Part shown: positions 60,210 to 64,000 of the stretch, piece by piece
How the letters are laid out: every line of letters starts with the position of its first letter
Position numbering within the stretch: the stretch's first letter is position 1
DNA from: AP-15 sp963790875
GTDB taxonomy: Bacteria; Pseudomonadota; Alphaproteobacteria; ATCC43930; CGMCC-115725
Assembly: GCA_963790875.1 (NCBI GenBank)
Contig: CAWBQT010000023.1
Coordinates: 186,001 to 250,000 of the forward strand
Direction: 5' to 3'
Length of the DNA stretch: 64,000 nucleotides
Notes under the pieces: model-generated
The model's input: the letters and a program-made list of their open reading frames with translations, nothing else
The model's database searches: none
What the model was told of the DNA's origin: nothing
Translations under genes and position numbers: made by a program

Positions 60210-60879
60210 GTTTGACCTCCCTTGTGAAAGCGCACTCTGCGAGACGCGGACGTGGTCGTTTTTCATTGCCTTCCGGCTGCGAAGATTATCCCGCGGGAGA
60301 AGGGAGGACAAGACCGGCCTCGGTGACTTATTAATGCCGCAGGTGGCGACATCGCATTGCGGCCAATGCAAATCACAATAAACGGCATTGGAGAACCCGC
60401 GCAGGGCCACTGTCCCATCGTCTTGCGGCGTCGCGCCGCGATTGTGCTGCCGCCGGCGGCAGCTGCGCCGGCTACCTGAAGGTTCGCCTGGGCTTGGCGC
60501 GCCGCGGCGAAGTGTCACTAACGGCAATGGTGCAACATTGGGCGCGCGGCCAGCGGCCTGATGTGGACAAGCGCAGATGCGCGCCATCATCATCGCGGCC
60601 GGGCTCGAAAACTGCGGGCCGCTCGAAGACGTGCAGAAGGCCGCCGGCATGGCGACCCGAGCCGGACGGCCGGCGCCGGTACAACCCGATCGACGCGACG
60701 AACTTCTTCGCCACTAATGGTTTCTCCATTTTTTTACTCGAACAATTTGGACTGCATCACACACAAATTCGGCCGCTGCACAGCAGAGTCTTGCGATGGC
60801 CCCAGGCTCGAAGACGATCGGTGTACGGCGAGGGCCGCAGGAGGGAGACCGAACCAATATTGATTTCAGGAGGATTAAT
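60210..60879. other. 670-bp gene-free stretch with nested inverted repeats
   Basis: No gene that I can support lies here; reading frames on both strands lack family features. It contains AATGCCG (60333-60339) paired with CGGCATT (60383-60389), and inside it GCATTG (60354-60359) paired with CAATGC (60364-60369). Such nested arms could be an operator or a structured RNA in the promoter region of the GYD genes. The right end holds the ribosome site of the protease gene (AGGAGG, 60868-60873). Confidence 0.5.
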
Positions 60880-62268
60880 ATGTTTGCAAAGACTTCGGCA
60901 AAAGGCAGAGCACGCACGATCTTATCGGGAATGACGGGAACCGCGGCGGCAGTGATGCTCGCGACTGGCGGCGCGTCGGCGCAGACCGCGGTAATCCTTC
61001 CGCGGATCGTCACGCCGCCGTCGGGCGCGGAGGCGTCCGCCGATATCGGTCGGCGCGTTCACACCAATGTGGAACTGTTCGTTCCGACACGGCCTTTTGC
61101 GGGCAGAGCTCATCCCAAGAACTCGCCGCCATACTCGGGTGAGTTGTTCGAGACGCCCGCGTCGCTAGCCTGCGCTTACGGCCTCGTGACTGTCGCATCC
61201 GGCTGCAACCCGAATATCGTGACGACAAACCCGGCCGGCAGTTCGCACGCCATCGCGATCGTCGACGCTTACAACAGCCCAACCGAGCGCACCGATTTGG
61301 CGGCCTTCGACGCGCAATTCGGCCTGGCCGCGGCCGATTTCACGGTCATCTAGGGGACTGGCAGCCCGAGCGCCGGCTGCACGAACGGTCCTGCACCGCC
61401 GAGCGGGGCGGGCACCGGCTGGGATCTCGAGGAGACGTTGGACATCGAATGGGCGCACGCGATGGCGCCATCCGCCAAGCTGTCCCTGGTGGAAGCCAGC
61501 TCCAGCTCCTTCAGCGACCTGTTAAATGCCGAACAGGTTGCCGTCAAATGCGGGCAAGCCAATACTGAGGGCCAAATTTCTAATAGTTGGGGTGGCAATG
61601 AATTCGCCGGCGAACTGGCCGACAATTCGAGCTTCACGGGCAATAATGCCGAGTTTTTTGCCGCCGCCAGTGATTATCCAGGCGTGAGCTACCCCGCTGC
61701 CTCTCCGAAGGTGATCAGCGTGGGCGGCACCGCCATTAGCCGCAACCAGATCACCGGCAGCTACCAGAGCCAGGGCGCCTGGGAGAATGAGGATTCGTAC
61801 CAATATTTCGGGCAGCTCTTAGGCACCGGTGGCGGTCCCAGTGCCTATGAGCCGAGTCCCAGCTATCAGGCCGCCGTACCGGTCATCGCCGGGACCGCAC
61901 GGGGAACGCCGGACCTCGAGGCGATCGGCGATCCTGCCACGGGCGTCTGGGTTTACAATATTACTTATTGCGGCGGCTGGTGTGTCGTCGGCGGTACCAG
62001 CGTCGCCGCGGCGATCACGGCCGCCATCTTCAACGAACTGGAGTTTTTCTACGCATCGACCGCAGCCGCAATGGACGTCCTCTACTTCAATTCAGGAAGC
62101 TTCAGGAAAAATTATGTGACCCCCATCCTGAACGGCGACTGCGGCCCTCCCGGGGTTGCCACGAGCGGCCGCTATGACGCGCACGGTGAGCCCTACGACC
62201 CCACCTGGATCTATGCCACCACCAATGTTGCCTGGAACTGGTGCACCGGCTGGGGCTACATACACTGA
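60880..62268 (+). pseudogene. Secreted S53 (sedolisin-like) peptidase gene interrupted by an in-frame amber codon
   Basis: The gene starts at ATG 60880 behind AGGAGG (6-base spacing) with a signal peptide (cleavage near GASAQ). Codon 158 is TAG (61351-61353), and the same frame continues without shift for 304 more codons to TGA at 62266-62268. The part after the stop reads GTGSPSAGCTNG, then WDLEETLDIEWAHAM (the sedolisin E-x3-D pair), SNSWGGNE and GGTSVAAA (serine nucleophile), so the catalytic core lies downstream of the stop. A single base change in a Tyr codon would explain it. It could be a true pseudogene, a sequencing error, or be read through. The predicted product is a secreted acidic protease. 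Confidence 0.85.
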
Positions 62269-62295
62269 CGAGGCGCGTTAGGCGCGGCGACGAAA

Positions 62296-62841
62296 TTACA
62301 CCCGGCCGAAGGCCGCCAAGAGCCCGAAGAGCGCGCCGCTCGCGGCAAACAGGATCAGCGGGTTGAGCCGCGGCCAGCGCAACAGCACGAGCGTTGCGAC
62401 GATCGTTGCCGCCCACATCGCGCGGCCGCTGGAGACCTGCAGCACCGCCAAGCCTCCCGCGAGCACCAGCCCGGCGGCGATCGGCGCCAATCCGCGCTCG
62501 ATCGCCGTGTGCCAGGGCGAGCCGCGCCACCTTCCCCAGACCCGGGCCGTGCCATAGACGAGGAGCGAGGACGGCAGATAGAGCGCCACCGTTGTGGTCA
62601 GAGCGCCCGGCCAGCCGGCGACCTTCCAGCCGATCAGCGCCGACAGCATCGTGCCTGGCCCCGGCGCCGCGCGCGAGATCGCGAAGAGATCGGCAAATTC
62701 GCGTCGCGACGTCCAGTGCTGGACGCCGACCGCCTGGTGCTCGATCTCGGCCAAGAGCGAGGCGCCTCCGCCGATCGAAAACAACGACAGCGGACCAAAC
62801 ACCAGGGTCAGCGCCAGCAATGTCCGCCAGTCGTCGCGCAT
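62296..62841 (-). CDS. chrA2: Chromate transporter, C-terminal-type short subunit
   Basis: This 181-residue membrane protein is one half of a short-chain ChrA pair: LVFGPLSLFSIGGGASLLAEIEHQAVG carries the family's FGG-type motif, then PGPGTMLSALIGWKVAGWPGALTTTVALYLPS. About five membrane helices. It lies one base after the stop of the other half (62843), so they are made as two chains from one transcript. Chromate efflux is the known family role, but many members transport other oxyanions. Confidence 0.9.
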   Translation of the reverse strand: MRDDWRTLLALTLVFGPLSLFSIGGGASLLAEIEHQAVGVQHWTSRREFADLFAISRAAPGPGTMLSALIGWKVAGWPGALTTTVALYLPSSLLVYGTARVWGRWRGSPWHTAIERGLAPIAAGLVLAGGLAVLQVSSGRAMWAATIVATLVLLRWPRLNPLILFAASGALFGLLAAFGRV

Positions 62842-62842
62842 G

Positions 62843-63415
62843 TCAGCGCTCGCGCCGCCGCTGTTGTAGGAGCACGAGGCCGATGCTGACCGGCGCCAGG
62901 CACAAGACGACAGGGAACATCGGCCAGCGCAGCACGCCGACCGAGAGCACGGTCGCGACCGTGATCAAGATCTGACCCATCTGTCCCATGCCACGCGGCA
63001 CCAGCACGAGCCCGGTTGCGAAGGTCAGACCGATCGCCGCCGCCGCAACCCCGTCTAGGACGGCATGCGCGACCGGGCTGCCGGCGATCCTGGCAAAGCC
63101 CGCCGCCAGCGCCACCACAATAAAGAGCGGCCCCGACAAAAGCCCGACCACCGCCGTCAACGCACCTCGGCCGCCGCGCAGCCTTTGCCCGACCTGGACC
63201 GTCAGATTGACGCCCGACGAGCCCGGCAGCAGCCGGCTGAGCCCGACATCGATCAGAAACGTCTGCTCATCGATCCACTGCCGGCGCTGCACGAAGGCGC
63301 GGTAGAGCCAGGCCGCGGTGCCGCCGCCAAAGCTCGTCACCCCGAGCCGGAAGAAGGCGACGAAAATCGCCGGCAACCCGATATTCCGGGTGGCGGCGCC
63401 ATCCCCGGCTTCCAT
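62843..63415 (-). CDS. chrA1: Chromate transporter, N-terminal-type short subunit
   Basis: This 190-residue membrane protein is the other half of the short-chain ChrA pair: FRLGVTSFGGGTAAWLYRAFVQRRQWIDEQTFLIDVGLSRLLPGSSGVNLTVQVG (the FGG and PGP-type motifs) followed by membrane helices. ATG at 63415 follows GAGGAACGG; the longer frame upstream lacks similarity. It is divergent from pepN, 116 bp apart. Confidence 0.9.
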   Translation of the reverse strand: MEAGDGAATRNIGLPAIFVAFFRLGVTSFGGGTAAWLYRAFVQRRQWIDEQTFLIDVGLSRLLPGSSGVNLTVQVGQRLRGGRGALTAVVGLLSGPLFIVVALAAGFARIAGSPVAHAVLDGVAAAAIGLTFATGLVLVPRGMGQMGQILITVATVLSVGVLRWPMFPVVLCLAPVSIGLVLLQQRRRER

Positions 63416-63531
63416 CGCCAAGCCGTTCCTCCGCGATGACAGCAAGAGCCTAGCCGGGTGCCGAAGCCATTTCCACCGGCCGGACAGCGCGATAGGGTTG
63501 CAATCCTGCATGCAACCTACGGTCTCGCCTG

Positions 63532-64000
63532 ATGCCCGACACGTTGCCCGATCTCGCGTCGCCGCAGCCGATCCGGCTCGCCGACTACCGACCGCCCGAT
63601 TTTCTGATCGATACCGTCGACCTCGATTTCGATCTCGGCGCTGCCGAGACACGGGTTAAATCGCGGCTGCGGCTGCGCCGCAATCCGCTGAGCGCGGACC
63701 GTCAGGCGCCGCTGCATCTCGACGGCGACACGCTCGAGCTCGTCTCGCTGGCGCTCGACGGCGCGCCGCTCGGAGAGAACCGCTACCGTTTGACGCCTGA
63801 GGGCTGTCTCGAATTGCCCGATGCTCCCGACACTTTCATGCTAGAGATCGAGACGCGTATCGCCCCCGACAAGAACACGGCGCTCTCCGGCCTTTACATG
63901 TCGGGCGGCAATTTCTGCACCCAGTGCGAGCCCGAAGGGTTTCGCCGGATCACCCATTTCATCGACCGGCCCGACGTGATGGCCCGCTATACGGCGACGA
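63532..64000 (+). CDS. pepN: Aminopeptidase N (M1 family), 3' end cut by the window
   Basis: The first 156 residues of PepN are visible: LADYRPPDFLIDTVDLDFDL, VKSRLRLRRNP, then ALSGLYMSGGNFCTQCEPEGFRRITHFIDRPDVMARYT, which is the hallmark N-terminal domain of bacterial aminopeptidase N. The catalytic HExxH domain lies beyond the window edge. It lies divergent from the chrA pair. The ATG at 63532 begins the family sequence; no strong ribosome site is evident. Confidence 0.93.
   Translation, partial: MPDTLPDLASPQPIRLADYRPPDFLIDTVDLDFDLGAAETRVKSRLRLRRNPLSADRQAPLHLDGDTLELVSLALDGAPLGENRYRLTPEGCLELPDAPDTFMLEIETRIAPDKNTALSGLYMSGGNFCTQCEPEGFRRITHFIDRPDVMARYTAT

Noticed and set aside
60494..60934. 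Open frame of 146 codons upstream of the protease gene
   Set aside because: Arg/Pro-rich translation with no family features and it overlaps the protease leader.

Overview
The window is a contiguous, GC-rich stretch of chromosome with typical bacterial gene density. It looks like a free-living alphaproteobacterium, probably Rhodospirillales-like. Evidence for this is the YceD-rpmF-plsX-fabH-ihfA-merR operon, a Cbp3-type ubiquinol-cytochrome c chaperone, a K+-independent H+-pyrophosphatase, and the fused PP2C phosphatase/Ser-Thr kinase near nitrogen genes. No prophage, integrase, transposase or CRISPR array is visible. The window cuts genes at both ends: a CoxL-type subunit at the left and aminopeptidase N at the right.

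Layout. 1-12.4 kb is catabolic and accessory. It holds two sets of CO-dehydrogenase-like molybdenum hydroxylase genes (L-M at the left edge, M-L at 7.9-11.2 kb), three SDR dehydrogenases, a MaoC-fold protein, an enoyl-CoA hydratase, an LLM flavin oxidoreductase and a MetE-like protein. 12.6-17.5 kb has a sensor kinase/NarL-type regulator/DUF3175 operon divergent from a TonB-dependent receptor. 17.6-23.7 kb holds an amidase, a secreted DUF3060 protein, a molybdopterin oxidoreductase, a zinc alcohol dehydrogenase and an SMP-30 family protein. 23.9-36.1 kb is housekeeping: hppA, a BamE-like lipoprotein, the Cbp3-like chaperone, the rpmF-plsX-fabH-ihfA operon, tRNA-Pro(GGG), era-recO and parC. 36.5-46 kb carries a TusA-like protein, an iron alcohol dehydrogenase, a Rieske ferredoxin, a csp/infA/DEAD-helicase group, parE, an msrB remnant, a PII gene and amtB. 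46-57 kb has the kinase/phosphatase fusion, a GlcG-like protein, a second enoyl-CoA hydratase, an orphan oligopeptide ABC ATPase, a metY-like sulfhydrylase, an XRE regulator, asparagine synthase and an LLM oxidoreductase. 57-64 kb has a LysR regulator, an ElaA-like acetyltransferase, a polysaccharide deacetylase, two GYD proteins, an S53-like protease gene with an in-frame amber codon, a split ChrA pair and the start of pepN.

Most of the window is ordinary core chromosome. The points most worth a second look are small. They are the amber-interrupted secreted protease, a coxL that runs into a palindromic intergenic repeat with no small iron-sulfur subunit gene after it, a 40-bp tandem duplication over a gene end, an msrB tail without a start, a helically phased repeat in front of the TonB receptor, a terminator-like hairpin just before hppA, and a 34-bp-period repeat before a GlcG-like gene. 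I did not find a convincing new multi-gene system.
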